A stretch of 64,000 nucleotides of DNA from Fagopyrum homotropicum (lineage: Eukaryota > Streptophyta > Magnoliopsida > Caryophyllales > Polygonaceae), in NCBI GenBank assembly GCA_033239125.1, contig BSWB01000002.1, positions 45,357,001 to 45,421,000 on the forward strand, in the 5' to 3' direction. The notes under the pieces were generated by a model. That model was not told where the DNA came from and did not search any database. It saw nothing but the letters and a program-made list of their open reading frames with translations. Position 1 is the first letter of the stretch; the number at the start of each line of letters is the position of its first letter. This document shows positions 48,973-60,253 of this stretch, one piece after another. The translations under genes and the position numbers were made by a program.

Positions 48973-50760
48973 ACGGCCTATTCCACGGCCGTGGATTTCA
49001 CCAACAAAAGCGTGGAGCACTCCAGAGAGTTACACGGCCGTGGAGGAAATAGAGGTCCCGTATTTACTTTCCACGCCCAAAATCACGGCCGTGGAGAAGG
49101 TAGGGGTGCCGTAATTTTGGGTGAATTCGAGGGAAATTGTGTTTCTTCCACAACTTCTCTTGATTCTTCTCCAACACCTTCTACATCCTTAGACACTTCT
49201 AAGGAAGCATCGGATGCTCCTCAAGAGCCATTGGAGACTCCCATAGTGATGGAATTGAAACCGCTTCCTACACATCTAAGGTACGCATTTCTAGGACCTA
49301 ATTCTACCTATCCGGTAATTGTTAGTTCCGATTTGAGCATAGATGAACATAGTAAGCTTATGGTTGTCCTTAAGAAATATAGGAAAGCCTTAGGATATAC
49401 TATAGAGGATTTAGTAGGAATCAAACCTTCCCTATGCATGCATAAGATCTTAATGGAAGAGGACTTTAGAACTTCGCGACAACCTCAAAGGCGGTTGAAT
49501 CCGACCATGAAGGAGGTTGTCAAGAAGGAAATCCTTAAACTACTTGATGCAGGTATCATCTATCCTATCTCCAATAGCAAGTGGGTGAGTCCCGTACAAG
49601 TGGTTCCGAAGAAGGGAGGAATGATGGTCATCACCAACAAAAACAATGAACTCATTCCTACACGAACCGTAACAGGATGGCGAATGTGTATAGACTACCG
49701 CAAGCTAAATAACGCGACAAGGAAGGATCACTTCCCACTACCCTTCATCGATCAAATGCTTGAAAGGTTAGCACAACATTCACACTTTTGCTATCTTGAC
49801 GGTTATAGTGGTTTCTTTCAGATTCTGATACACCCGGATGATCAAGAAAAGACCACGTTCACATGCCCGTGGGGTACGTTTGCCTATAGGAGGATGCCGT
49901 TCGGGCTTTGCAACGCCCCAGCCACCTTTCAAAGGTGCATGATGGCCATCTTCTCGGAATATATAGAGGAAATCATGGAGGTTTTTATGGATGACTTCTC
50001 TGTTTATGGTTCCTCTTTTGACAATTGTCTTTCTAACCTTGCTCTTGTATTACAAAGATGTGAAGACACTAACCTAGTTCTTAATTGGGAAAAGTGTCAA
50101 TTTATGGTCAAAGAAGGCATTGTATTAGGACACTTAATCTCTTGTAGAGGGATTGAGGTGGATAAAGCTAAGATAGAGACAATAGAAAAACTTCCTCCCC
50201 CAACTTCGGTGAAAGGGATAAGAAGTTTTCTAGGACATGCTGGATTTTATAGGCGTTTCATAAAGGATTTCTCTAAGATATCAAAGCCGCTAACTAATCT
50301 ATTGATGAAGGATGCAGTTTTTGAGTTTTCGCAGGAATGCTTAGATGCGTTTAATATGATTCGGGAAGCTCTAATCTCAGCCCCAATTATCCAACCTCCA
50401 GATTGGAATCTTCCCTTTGAGGTTATGTGTCATGCAAGTGACGTAGCTATTGGAGCTGTCCTTGGACAAAAGAAGGAAGGACGAACCCACGCTATCTACT
50501 ACGCTAGCAAAACGCTAGATGAAGCGTAGCTCAACTACGCCACTACCGAAAAGGAATTCTTAGCTATTGTATATGCAATTGACAAATTTCGCTCTTATCT
50601 TGTAGGTGCAAAGGTGATTGTATACACGGATCATGCTGCGATCCGGTATCTCCTTGCAAAGAAGGATGCGGAGCCAAGGCTAATTAGATGAATTCTTCTC
50701 CTACAAGAATTCGATCTAGAGATCCGTGACAAGAAGGGTTCGGCAAATTCTGTTGCGGAT
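48973..50760 (+). pseudogene. Athila reverse transcriptase and RNase H (in-frame stops)
   Basis: RT domain: WVSPVQVVPKKGG, CIDYRKLN, LDGYSGFFQI, MPFGLCNAPATFQRCM and the catalytic FMDD (49984-49995). The connection AGFYRRFIKDFSKISKPL is followed by RNase H (CHASDVAIGAVLGQ, YYASKTL, then TDHAAIRYLL). Stops at 50527-50529 and 50689-50691 lie in RNase H; each differs from the residue conserved in the family by a single transition. The catalytic RT motif itself is intact. It would copy element RNA into DNA. Confidence 0.9.
48983..49094. repeat. Internal CCACGGCCGTGG cluster between protease and RT
   Basis: Three copies: CCACGGCCGTGG at 48983, ACACGGCCGTGG at 49032 and TCACGGCCGTGG at 49083. The middle part resembles the U3 cluster (GCGTGGAGCA followed by AGAGNGTTACACGGCCGTGGA). 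The cluster lies inside the coding frame and would be translated as a repeated HGRG-like or TAV-like stretch. Confidence 0.85.
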
Positions 50761-52152
50761 TTGAGTCGTCTAACACATCTAGAGGTCGACCACCTACCTA
50801 TAGATGACTCCTTTCCGGACGAGCATTTACATATCATAGAGGAGTGCATCGACGTGATCACCAAAGGTAACGAACCATGGTTTGCTGATTTTGTTAACTA
50901 TTTGGTTTGTCAGGAATTACCACCCGGATTATCCTACGCACAAAGAAAGAAGTTCTTTAAGGATGTTCGGGAATACTTTTGGAATGAACCTCTCCTCTTT
51001 AAGAGAGGTCCGGACGGCATTATTCGGTGATGTGTGCCGGAAGATGAGATGCAAAGTGTCATCCGTCATTGTCATTCACTACCTTGTGGAGGACACGCTA
51101 GTTCGAACAAAACTAGCGCTAAGGTATTACAATCTGGATTCTTTTGACCTACTCTATTTAAAGATGTGCAAACCTTTGTTTCCTGCTGCGATGCTTATCA
51201 AAGAACAAGAAATATATCTAGGAGGAATGAGATGCCTCTCAACAACATCCAAGAGGTGGAGATCTTTGACGTTTGGGGAGTAGACTTCATGGGACCTTTC
51301 CCATCATCTTGTGGAAACCAATACATACTTTTAACAGTGGATTATGTTTCGAGATGGGTTGAAGCAATTGCCTCTCCCACCAATGATGCCATGGTAGTGG
51401 TTAAGTTCTTTAACAAGACCATCTTCCCACGATTTGGGACACCAAGGACTATCATTAGTGACGGAGGTTCTCACTTCATTGCCCGGCGTTTCGAAGCTCT
51501 TTTAGCTAAGTATGGGGTGACTCACAAGATCGCCACCCCTTATCATCCACAAACTAGTGGACAAGTGGAGATCTCAAACCGGGAGATCAAAAGAATCCTA
51601 GAGAAGACGGTTTCAAGGACTAGGAAGGATTGGTCTTTGAAGCTAGATGATGTATTGTGGGCATACCGGACCGCATATAAGACTCCTATCGGAACTACAC
51701 CTTTCAACCTTGTGTATGGGAAGTCTTGCCACTTACCGGTAGAGTTGGAGCACAAGGCGTTTTGGGCAATCAAGTGGTTGAACTTCAGCATGAAGGAAGC
51801 GGGAGAGAAGCGTCTCTTGGACCTAAATGAACTTGAAGAACTTTGCTTGAACGCTTACGAAAACGCCAAGATCTATAAAGAAAGAGCGAAGCGTTGACAT
51901 GATAAGCATATCATCCCAAAGGACCTCAAAGAAGGAGATCAAGTTCTCCTCTTCAATTCAAGGCTTCGTCTCTTTCCAGGTAAGCTTAAATCTCGTTGGA
52001 CTGGACCTTTTCTAATCAAACGTGTTTTTCCCCATGGTGCAGTTGAAGTATGGGGTGAAAAGGGCGGAAGCTTTAAGGTGAACGGTCAACGACTCAAGAA
52101 GTATACACCGGAACTCCAAGCTGAAGAATTCGCGCCCACCGCACTCAAATAA
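50761..52152 (+). pseudogene. Athila integrase (in-frame stops)
   Basis: The zinc-binding region (51031-51160: RHCHSL, CCDAYQR) leads to the core with its three acids: D in DFMGPFPSS (about 51285), D in ISDGGSHF (about 51460) and E in GQVEISNREIKRIL (about 51570). The C-terminal region (51898-52149) has LKSRWTGPFLIKRVFPHGAVEV. Stops at 51028-51030, 51145-51147 and 51895-51897 interrupt the frame; there is no frameshift. The natural end is TAA at 52150-52152. No chromodomain is seen, in keeping with Athila. Confidence 0.88.
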
Positions 52153-52396
52153 GTGCGAATATGGTCTAGTTACGGACCTTAAACAAAGCGCTTCTTGGGA
52201 GGCAACCCAAGGTATTGCATTCACATTCTTGTTTTTGATTCATAGTTTAGAATAGTATAGACGTTTTGTTTTATTTTGCCTTCGATGCCTTCCGGTATGT
52301 TCGTGTTTTTGGATGTAGGAACAGTGGAGAAGAAAGGGGAAAGGAAAAATTTGAAGAAAATTGACGAAACTTGGACTTTGACACATTACAGAGATT

Positions 52397-52552
52397 TCCA
52401 CGACCAAAACCACGGCCGTGACAGCTACAGTGACCGTAATTTTCAAAAGCCTGAGAAAAATCACCAAAACTACGGTTCCGTACATTTCCACGGCCGTGGA
52501 ACCCCCCGATACACTGTGATTTTCAAAAATTTTTACGGCCACTATAAAAACC
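52397..52552 (+). promoter_or_regulatory. Possible internal promoter before the Athila third ORF
   Basis: Palindromes at 52410 (CCACGGCCGTGA) and 52488 (CCACGGCCGTGG), plus half sites, are followed by ACTATAAAAACC (TATA at 52543-52550) and then an A/C-rich stretch with CTTCACAAAACACACAACAC, like a plant transcription start. The ATG of the third ORF lies about 430 bases further on. Function is inferred from the likeness to the U3. Confidence 0.4.
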
Positions 52553-52980
52553 ACGTTTCTTCACAAAACACACAACACAATCCCAAAACCACGCCTATTT
52601 CGCCGATTACCCTCCCCATCTCCAAATCTCTCGTTCGTTAATCGTTTTTAACGATTCTTTGGCCAAAACTGAAGCAAATCTAATCACCAACAAGATCCAA
52701 TCAACAATTCGAGCGGCAAATCACCGGAGAAGACGGAATTCGGATTCCAAAATCCGAAAACCTAGGTTTTTCATTCTTTCTCTCTCTCGTCGATTCGGCT
52801 TCGTTTTTGCTAGAATTTTTAGGAGAACTGATTGGAATTGGACGGAAATTAGTCTAGGGCTGCTTGTTGTTGAGTTTGGTGTGATTTTGCTGAGTTTTGA
52901 GAATTTTTCAGACGAATCACGGTCTCTGGACATTCCACAGCCGTGGAACCTGAAGAACAGGCCGTGGTTTTCAACAGAAA

Positions 52981-54524
52981 ATGGATTTTGTAAGGAGAGT
53001 GTCCAATAGAAATAAGAATAAGAAAAGGAAAGGCAACCCCTCTTCCTCTTCTAGAGCACCACCAGCTGAGCCTCCATCACCTCCTTCATCACCATCACCA
53101 CCTCCCCCTAGGATCCCTACTATCCATGAGGATCATCTAGATGCCTTAGAGAGGATTCAGGAGAGGACGGTCATAGGACCTAGATACTTACTGCTTGAGG
53201 AGCTAGAGCCCTTGCATGTGATAGGGGATCTCACATGGCTATTGGATAGAGCCGGTTTAGTCATCTTCTCCGCTATTCGGGAAGATGCTTATGAGGAGAT
53301 TACTAGGGAGTTTGTAGTTCCTTTGAGCACAGTCACGTTGACATGACAGTTTCTTTCCGGCTGATGGAGAGAAACTATGATTTCTCTATTAGAGAGTTTG
53401 GAGCCTTCTTTGGGTTCTAAGAGACCTTTAATGGTCGATTCCCCAGTGGCGTGTATGCCAAGGATTTCTGGGAGGAGATTGCCATGATTTACGCCAACGA
53501 GGACCGCTGGCAACCTGCTGATACCAAGGCTAAGTTGATCTACCACTTAGCCTTGAAGATTGCCCATAGAGTGCTTTCTGAGTGTCTCTTCCCTAGGACG
53601 GAGACACCTCAGAAGATCAAGACAGACGAGTTATTCCTTCTCTACAGTATGTTGTATGGCAGGCCAGCTGACTGTGCCACCCTCTTAGCTGCTACTATGA
53701 GCAAGCTAAAGAATAAGAGGGCTGGCAACATTGGATACGGTGGGATGGTCACCCACCTTGCTAGGCAGTTAGAGGGAGACTTCTCCGCTTGCACCCGCAT
53801 TGCAGCTAGACCCCTAGGACTTCAGAGCCTCATGACTAGAGGCCCCATCTTTCCCACATATAGAGGTCCACCATAGGCTGCTATGCCTTGGGAGAGTAGG
53901 ACAGGGAGAGGGATTGAGTGGCTTCCTGAGTATTCCATTATGGCTGGATGCCATAACTGGAAGGAGACGTTCGCTGCCATGCATGCGAACAGATTAGTAG
54001 CCCCTCCCTATATTCCACCACCGCCAGTTGTAGAGGAGGAGATGAGAGGTGATGAGTATGAGGGAGGAGAGGGAGAGCATGACTTTGGTACCTTTCCGGA
54101 TCAGCCGGATGCAGTTCCCGACATTCCCAAACACTCTCCCCGCCCCGCTAGAGCTTTTAGATCCCCCTCTCGCCGCGCCAGCGTGAGCGAGAGACCGACT
54201 TGGATGGCGGATCCTCCTGCTTGGTATAGTACGCAGCCGGACTGGATGGGGGCTCCACCACCTTGGCATGCACAACCGCCACCTGCACCAGCACCTTCAG
54301 ATGCACCGGCGTGGTACAGCCAGCCGCCTGGTTGGTATGAGCAGTTGCCAGAGTGGGCTACCGACCTTTCCGATAGGGTCGGAGCCTTGGAGATCCGTGC
54401 AGACGCTAGGGATGCACGAGCCGACGATCATGACCGCATGATGAGAGACATATACCGCCAGCAGTTTGGGCGGAACTATGATCCCGGCTTCTTCCCGTTT
54501 CCACCGCCGCCTCCACCTCAGTGA
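52981..54524 (+). pseudogene. Athila third ORF (ATHILA ORF-1 family type), broken
   Basis: It starts at ATG 52981, just after another palindrome (52935-52946). The N-terminus is basic (KNKKRKGNP) then Pro/Ser-rich; a globular part follows (RYLLLEELEPLHVIGDL...). The frame shifts near 53330, then continues through SFRLMERNYDFSIREFGAFFGF, a stop at 53418-53420, KDFWEEIAMIYANEDRW..., a stop at 53874-53876, and a Pro/Trp-rich C-terminus with PPAWYS-like repeats ending in PPPPPPQ at 54524. It resembles the extra ORF of Athila elements, whose function is unsettled (it occupies the env position in some). I see no signal peptide or membrane segment. Confidence 0.7.
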
Positions 54525-55882
54525 TGACCTTTGACGATCGACCGTTTTAGCCGCTCCACCACCGTTTTGTGAGTTCTTTTTCTTTCTTTCTTTTCTTCTT
54601 TTTCTTTTTGAACATTAGGGACAATGTTTGTTCCAAGTATGGGGTGGGGTGTGACTAATCGTTTGTAATAACTCTTACTCACTTTGTATGCTTTTATCGA
54701 GACTACCTTGCATGTTCATTCTATTGTTACACGTTTCATTATTGCATTGCATGAAAAAGCTTTTGAAAAACCCATAAAAATTGAAAAATTTTGAAAATTT
54801 TGTGCTTCTAAGGATAGAGATGACTTCTATGATAATCACTACTTGTGAATTGAGTTTTGATGACAATCGCATGCTTAAACAAATAGTGCATTGAAAAGAA
54901 ATTGAATGAGTTGATTATTCCTCTTTGCAAGTTTCATAATGTGATGAATGTTACTTAAATCATATTGAGAAATCAAGGTTGAAATCACATGATAAGTTCT
55001 TATACTTCTTTTTGAGATGATTAAGGCACTTCGATTTTCTTTCTTCTTTCTTTGATCATTTAGCCCCTCAATGAAATTATGACCTCCTTTACCTATCCGG
55101 GAATTTGGAGGAGTTGATATTTGGCATGTTTGATGTGGGAGGGCCATGAAAGCAATATTTTGCATTCAAAGGAATAGAAAGAAATTATAGGTTTGGGGAA
55201 GTCAATCATGACGATGAGTAACTCGGCACCATTCACATAGCCGGGTGTTTGTGTCTTGCCAAAGTCGGATTGAGCGATATTCCTAGCGGATTATGGTATG
55301 TGCATCAAGGGTTTGAGGCATCTCGCAAAATTGAGAACCGCCAATCTCCTAGGCTTCGGTTTTTGTGCACCTCTATCCATAACTCCAAAAGTAAAGTCGA
55401 AAAATGAATTGAAAAGAAGAGATCGAAGCTCTAAGTTGAAAGTGCTGCGGAAACCGCAAGAGAAAAAGAAAAGAATAGTTATCCACTTTCCCGGATTCAT
55501 GCACCACATTCCTTAAAGTTTTCCTTCCTTTCCGCATTCTAGACCTTGTTTGAAAGTCCTTAAGATCAAGAGAATGATATATGACTTGGTGATCTAAATT
55601 GAAGTTTCTTATGTTTGATTTTGATAATGTTTGAAGGTTATGATGTTTACATGGAAGTTTGATCAATTCATGAGCTTTCTTTACTCTTTACTCTTTGATT
55701 ATGTGTATGAAAGTTTTATAAACGAATGAAGTAAGATTTGAGAATGATCTATTGACTAGAAAGCACATTCATCTAAAAGAAGTTTTGTTTTGAGAGTGTA
55801 TCCATATTTCATCCTAACTAGAGTTTTAAAGCTTTTGAAAGACCTTGCTTGGGGACAAGCAAGTGGCAAGTATGGGGTTATT
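54525..55882 (+). other. Athila non-coding 3' region with polypurine tract
   Basis: There is no supported gene in these 1.36 kb. A phrase CCAAGTATGGGG occurs near 54632 and a similar GGCAAGTATGGGGTTATT sits directly before the 3' LTR (55866-55882) as the polypurine tract. TTGGGGACAAGCAAG (about 55849) is a phrase typical of this clade. Short frames on both strands are chance. Confidence 0.75.
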
Positions 55883-57573
55883 TGTTAGCATGAAATATTG
55901 TGATATTTTAGGCACGTTTTCTAAGTGTATTTCATCCATATTGGTGTTCATTGATAAAGCATTGAAGCAATTGTGAGTTAGTTTATCTATATTGTCTATA
56001 TAGAGGTCTATATAAGCTTTGTGTTGATTGTAGGCAAATAAAAGCTAAAACCGAACGAATCAAGGGAGAATGGAGATGGATTGAGCATGTCCAAGGATTG
56101 AGGACACCACAAGGGAGCTAAGGAAGATGCTAGGATGAAGAATGACACAAAACAAAGGAGATTTACGAGCAATCTATGTTCCACGCTCTAAAGTACGGCC
56201 GTAATGGAGTCCACGCTCTAAACCACAGCCGTGGAACTTTGGCAACACAAGCGTGGAGCATTCCAGAGGGTTACACGGCCGTGGAAGTTGTGAAGCACCG
56301 TGATGAATTTCCACGCTCTAAACCACGCTCTAAACCATGGGCGTGGAATCATCTATGACCGTGATTTAGACGATCTTTTAACGTACAAATTAAAGCCACG
56401 ATCTTTTACACAATGGGCTGGACACTTATTCTATCTTGCCCTATAAAAGGACGGAAGGAGAGAGATTCCGTCACCTTCGCATACGCCTCTGCTTAGACTT
56501 CGCTTACGCTCATTGCACGTGTCTAGGGTTTCAAGTTGGACGTGTGGAGATTGCTAATTCGCAACGGAGATTTGTGAAAGACTTGGAGATTTGGAAGTTA
56601 CGCTTTGTCCTTAGGTTTGATTAGAAGACGGATTGATATTCCGTTCTTCGTTCTTATCAAGGATTGTGATTGGTTTGTGTTATTCCGAATTTGTTATACA
56701 TCATTATTCTTGTTTGTGGATTGAGATTGATTTGAGATTTATTAAAGGTTTTCGAAGGTTTTCATCTTTCATTCTTTTAAATCTTGAATTTGATATCATA
56801 ATGACTGTTGTTGGCTAAAACCCTTTAGCAACTCTAAGGTGAAGGGTTGATAGTTGTGGCTTAGATGATGATAGATCGATCGTAAATTGATTGGATCCTG
56901 AGAGTTAGAGAGATTTTGCCGACGCCTAAAATCACGGTTTGTTCTTGAGGTTCCACGGCCGTGGAATTCAAGATCTACCCGTGATTTACCCTATTTTACG
57001 AACCTTGCTTTTACTATGATCCAAAGTTAAAGATTAGCTTTAATCTAGTCTTGGCTTGCCTTTTCTAGGTAGTAGTGAAGCCTCAACAACCTCTACTTCG
57101 ATTTCGAGTGTCACAACCTTAATCGGTTTAGTTAGTCTTGATCCTTGGATTACAAGTTTGGGTATTTGATATTAATTCTTGTCTTTAGATCCTTTCTATA
57201 CTGAAGCCTCAACAACCTTTATAGAGAGTGTCTTTAGATAGGTCATATAAGGTTTTGGAACTTCACCGTACATTGCCTTGCATTAGTATACCTTTGCAAA
57301 CCTCAACTCTGTCCTTATATCTTTAGTATATCTTGAATCGATTGCCACAGCTGGATTCCTGGATCTTTAGGATTGTTGTTTTCCCAATATTTACAAAAGC
57401 TCTTACATTTACTTCCTTGACAATTCTATAATTGGATTTAACCCCCCAAATCCCTGTGTTCGATACTCTGGAATTCTTGCTTAACTATATCGATCCGTAC
57501 ACTGCGGGTTCGCTTGCTTGATTCTAGTTTTATAAATTTAAAACTTATTTGCACGCACGTTTTCGGGCGAACA
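55883..57573 (+). mobile_element. 3' LTR of Athila element A
   Basis: It is colinear with the 5' LTR at an offset of 11,421 and 1691 bp long. TATAAAAG is intact at 56442-56449. One U3 palindrome is altered here (CCACAGCCGTGG at 56223). It is followed by the CTAAT target duplication. Confidence 0.95.
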
Positions 57574-57578
57574 CTAAT

Positions 57579-58870
57579 GACTCGATCTTCTCCGGATCTA
57601 CCTTGATCCCTTCGGTGGAAACGATGTGACCAAGGAATGCCACTTCAGACATCCAAAACTCGCACTTAGAGAGTTTGGCGTAAAGCTCTTTATCCTTCAG
57701 GACGTTGAGTATGATCCTTTAGTGTCCAGTGTGCTCCTCTTTTCTGCGAGAGTATACCAGAATATCATCGATGAAGACAACCACGGACTGGTCTAGAAAG
57801 TCAATGAAGATGTTGTTCATCAACTCCATGAACACTGCGGGCGCATTCGTAAGCCCGAAAGGCATCACTACAAACTCGTAGTGACCGTATCTGGTCTGAA
57901 ATGCCGTCTAGGCTATATCACGCTCTCTCACCCTCAGCTGGTGATATCTGGATCTCATATCGATCCGTGAAAACACTAAATCTCCATGTAGTTGATCCAA
58001 CAGATCATCGATACGGCACAATGGGTACTTCTCCTTGATTATCACCTTGTTAAGCTCTCGGTAGTCAATACATAACCTCATCGACCACTCTTTCTTCCTG
58101 ATGAAGAGCACTGGTGCACCCCAAGGAGATACACTAGGGCGGATGGAGCCCTTCTCAGCTAACTCCTCGAGCTGCTTCTTAAGCTCAAGCATCTCAATAG
58201 ACGCCATGCGGGAAGGAGCCTTTGAGATCGGTCTCGTCTCGGGCTCTAGATCAATGCCAAAGTCTACACTCCTCTGTGGAGGTAAATCTGATGGCTCTCC
58301 AAAAATGTCGGTAAACTCGCATCCTATCGGAATCTCCTCCAACGCTGGGCTCGTACTATCCTTTATGACATAGTACCAGAAAGCCTCACAACCCTGACCG
58401 ATAAGCCTCGCAGCTCGGACTGCACTGATGATTGTACCGGTCTTTCCGAGATCCATCCTCGAAAGATCTCTACATGGTCTGACTTTGTAGTTACCGTCGT
58501 TGTCCTATTTCAGATGTCCAAGATAGCCTGATGTCGATCCATCCAATCCATACCCAAAATAACTTCTTCATGTACTATGTATATGACGAAGAAGTCAGCT
58601 GGCCAATCGCGACCTGCCAATCTAATAGGGCAATCGCAAACCTCTCGTGTACCTCTAATCTTACCCCCATCGGGTAATTCTATAATGAAGGGTCTCCTTA
58701 ACTTTAACTAAGGCTAAATATAAAAGAATGCGTAGAACCGGTATCAAAAAGAACTTTGACAGGAAATCGAATGGTACATGTGGTCACTAGAGCTGCCGGC
58801 TCGACTACACTCCTCAAACCATAAACTCTGCTGAAGCATCTTTGATGTACTACCAACCCGTCCTCTACCT
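57579..58870 (-). pseudogene. Element B protease and reverse transcriptase (broken)
   Basis: Minus strand: protease loop DTGSTHSF (Asp-Thr-Gly at 58745-58737), then DWPADFFVIYIVHEEVILGMDWMDRHQ near 58620-58520, then RT from 58456 (ISKAPSRMA, WGAPVLFIRKK, RLCIDYRELN, FSRIDMRS) to the catalytic FIDDILVYS near 57770 and SKCEFWMSEVAFLGH near 57640. Stops interrupt the frame (for example at 57908). The reading meets the CTAAT duplication at 57574 and resumes at 44456 on the other side of element A. Confidence 0.82.
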
Positions 58871-59720
58871 CTCCCATTTCTCAAAGCGGAACCCTTAGGA
58901 GCGGTAAAACCAGGAGCTCTCTGTTGATGCTGATATTGAGGTCTTTGTGCACCTCCTGCAACACTAGCAGGTGAAAATCCCTTTTGAGATAGCGCCTTGC
59001 CCTGACAGCTAAACGCAGCTTTGTGTCCAGTCTTACCACAAGCAAGTCACCGCAATCTTCTTACAATCAGCTCTCAATTGTCCGACACCTCCACAGTTAA
59101 AGCACTGCCGTCCTCTATCCGAACTCTACATAGACTGCAGGAACCAAAACGTCCCGACGTCTAACTACGGCCAAATCCAAATGCTCCGGCACTGGCTGAA
59201 CCAATCCTTTGCCTCTTCTCAGGACCTCCTGTCTGAGAAGCTCTCTTCTGACCCGGTCAGTCTCTCTCGTAAGCAGACGCTCTATCCTGATAGACCGTCA
59301 AGGAGTCACAACGGAAACCAGCAAGATAAGACCGTGTAGACTCTCTCAACCTCCGAGAGAAAAGATAAACATGCTGATCCTCGGGTGGTGCAGACAAACC
59401 CAACAAAGATAGCTACTTCTGAAACTTGATGATAATATCACCAATAGGAAGATCCTCGAATCCAGCCTCGAGGAAATCCTGAAGTCGATCTCTCCTCATA
59501 TCTGCAAGGCAATAGCGATCCTTGATCATAGTCTTCATCTGCTCATAACTCACAACCTTGTTGTGGGCAGTCCTCTTCCAGGAATGAGCCTGATCTTTCA
59601 ACAACGTCTGTGCTATTCGACGCGACGTCTCTCTGGGCAACATATCGCCTCCATAGCAAAATTCAGCAGTCCTAGCCACAACTCAACCTCTAATCCAATC
59701 TTTCATACGAGAGAAGGAAC
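58871..59720 (-). pseudogene. Element B gag remnant
   Basis: The minus-strand frame 59679-59413 carries a gag-like domain (AHSWKRTAHNKVVSYEQMKTMIKDRYC). Nearer to the protease there are remains of a zinc knuckle (CFNCGGVGQLRADC near 59110-59070), in which the usual His is replaced, and a second GKTGHKAAFSC-like piece. Stops and shifts are many. It would have formed the particle shell. Confidence 0.7.
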
Positions 59721-59948
59721 CTTCAGCTGGTTAAAAGCCTTCAAACAACAGTCGAGTGAACGTGTACCACCGAATATATGTAATTATACCGCTGAATATA
59801 TAGATTCAGGTCCGGCGAATCTTCTTCCATTAATAACATGATTTTTTTATCCTTTAATATCGCCTAATCTCATACATCTATTTAACGATCTAACGGATAC
59901 AATTTATTCTCATTGAACACTATAAGGGCTGTTTACATGGGAGTCAAA

Positions 59949-60014
<66 letters not shown>

Positions 60015-60230
60015 CTAAATTACAACTAAAACAAAAACTCAAGAACACATAAAGGGCAACATAAAAGAAAACTAACTGCTGAGATCCGCGGAGGTAGTGG
60101 TGGTCGCCCGTACATCTATCCCAGACTACCAAGTTTAAAATAAAAACCCTCTTTTGAAAACGTAGACTCCTTGCGGGTTCCATTTATTTATCTATTCGGC
60201 CATTAGAAAATTTCGAGTGCCTTTGTTGCC
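59721..60230 (-). other. Element B leader with a CT/TA microsatellite
   Basis: This lies between the gag remnant and the primer site. It contains a CT run then a TA run (59949-60009). A segment around 59760-59930 looks unlike the rest of element B and may be a small insertion, but I cannot define its ends. Confidence 0.5.
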
Positions 60231-60250
60231 AACCTAGAGCTTTGATACCA
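60231..60250 (-). other. Primer-binding site of element B, tRNA-iMet type
   Basis: On the minus strand TGGTATCAAAGCTCTAGG begins three bases after the LTR end at 60254. It is complementary, with one early mismatch, to the 3' end of plant initiator tRNA-Met, the primer used by chromoviruses of the Tekay/Del type. Confidence 0.85.
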
Positions 60251-60253
60251 TAT

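Larger units (their letters stand above)
44462..57573 (+). mobile_element. Athila-type Ty3/gypsy LTR retrotransposon A, complete
   Basis: The element is 13,112 bp with a perfect 5-bp target duplication CTAAT (44457-44461 and 57574-57578). The LTRs are 1691 bp each (44462-46152 and 55883-57573), start TGTTAGCATG and end GGGCGAACA. By eye they differ at about 22 positions, about 1.3%, mostly transitions. The primer site is tRNA-Asp type; the polypurine tract precedes 55883. Gag, protease, RT, RNase H and integrase share one frame (46255-52152), followed by a third ORF (52981-54524) and 1.3 kb of non-coding sequence. It interrupts the RT/RNase H region of element B. Multiple stops make it non-autonomous. 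Confidence 0.96.

Noticed and set aside
52276..53009. Open frames between Athila integrase and the third ORF
   Set aside because: They overlap the palindrome cluster and the putative leader, and do not resemble any Athila protein.
55298..55516. Short basic frames in the Athila 3' non-coding region
   Set aside because: They occur on both strands in sequence expected to be non-coding; no family resemblance.
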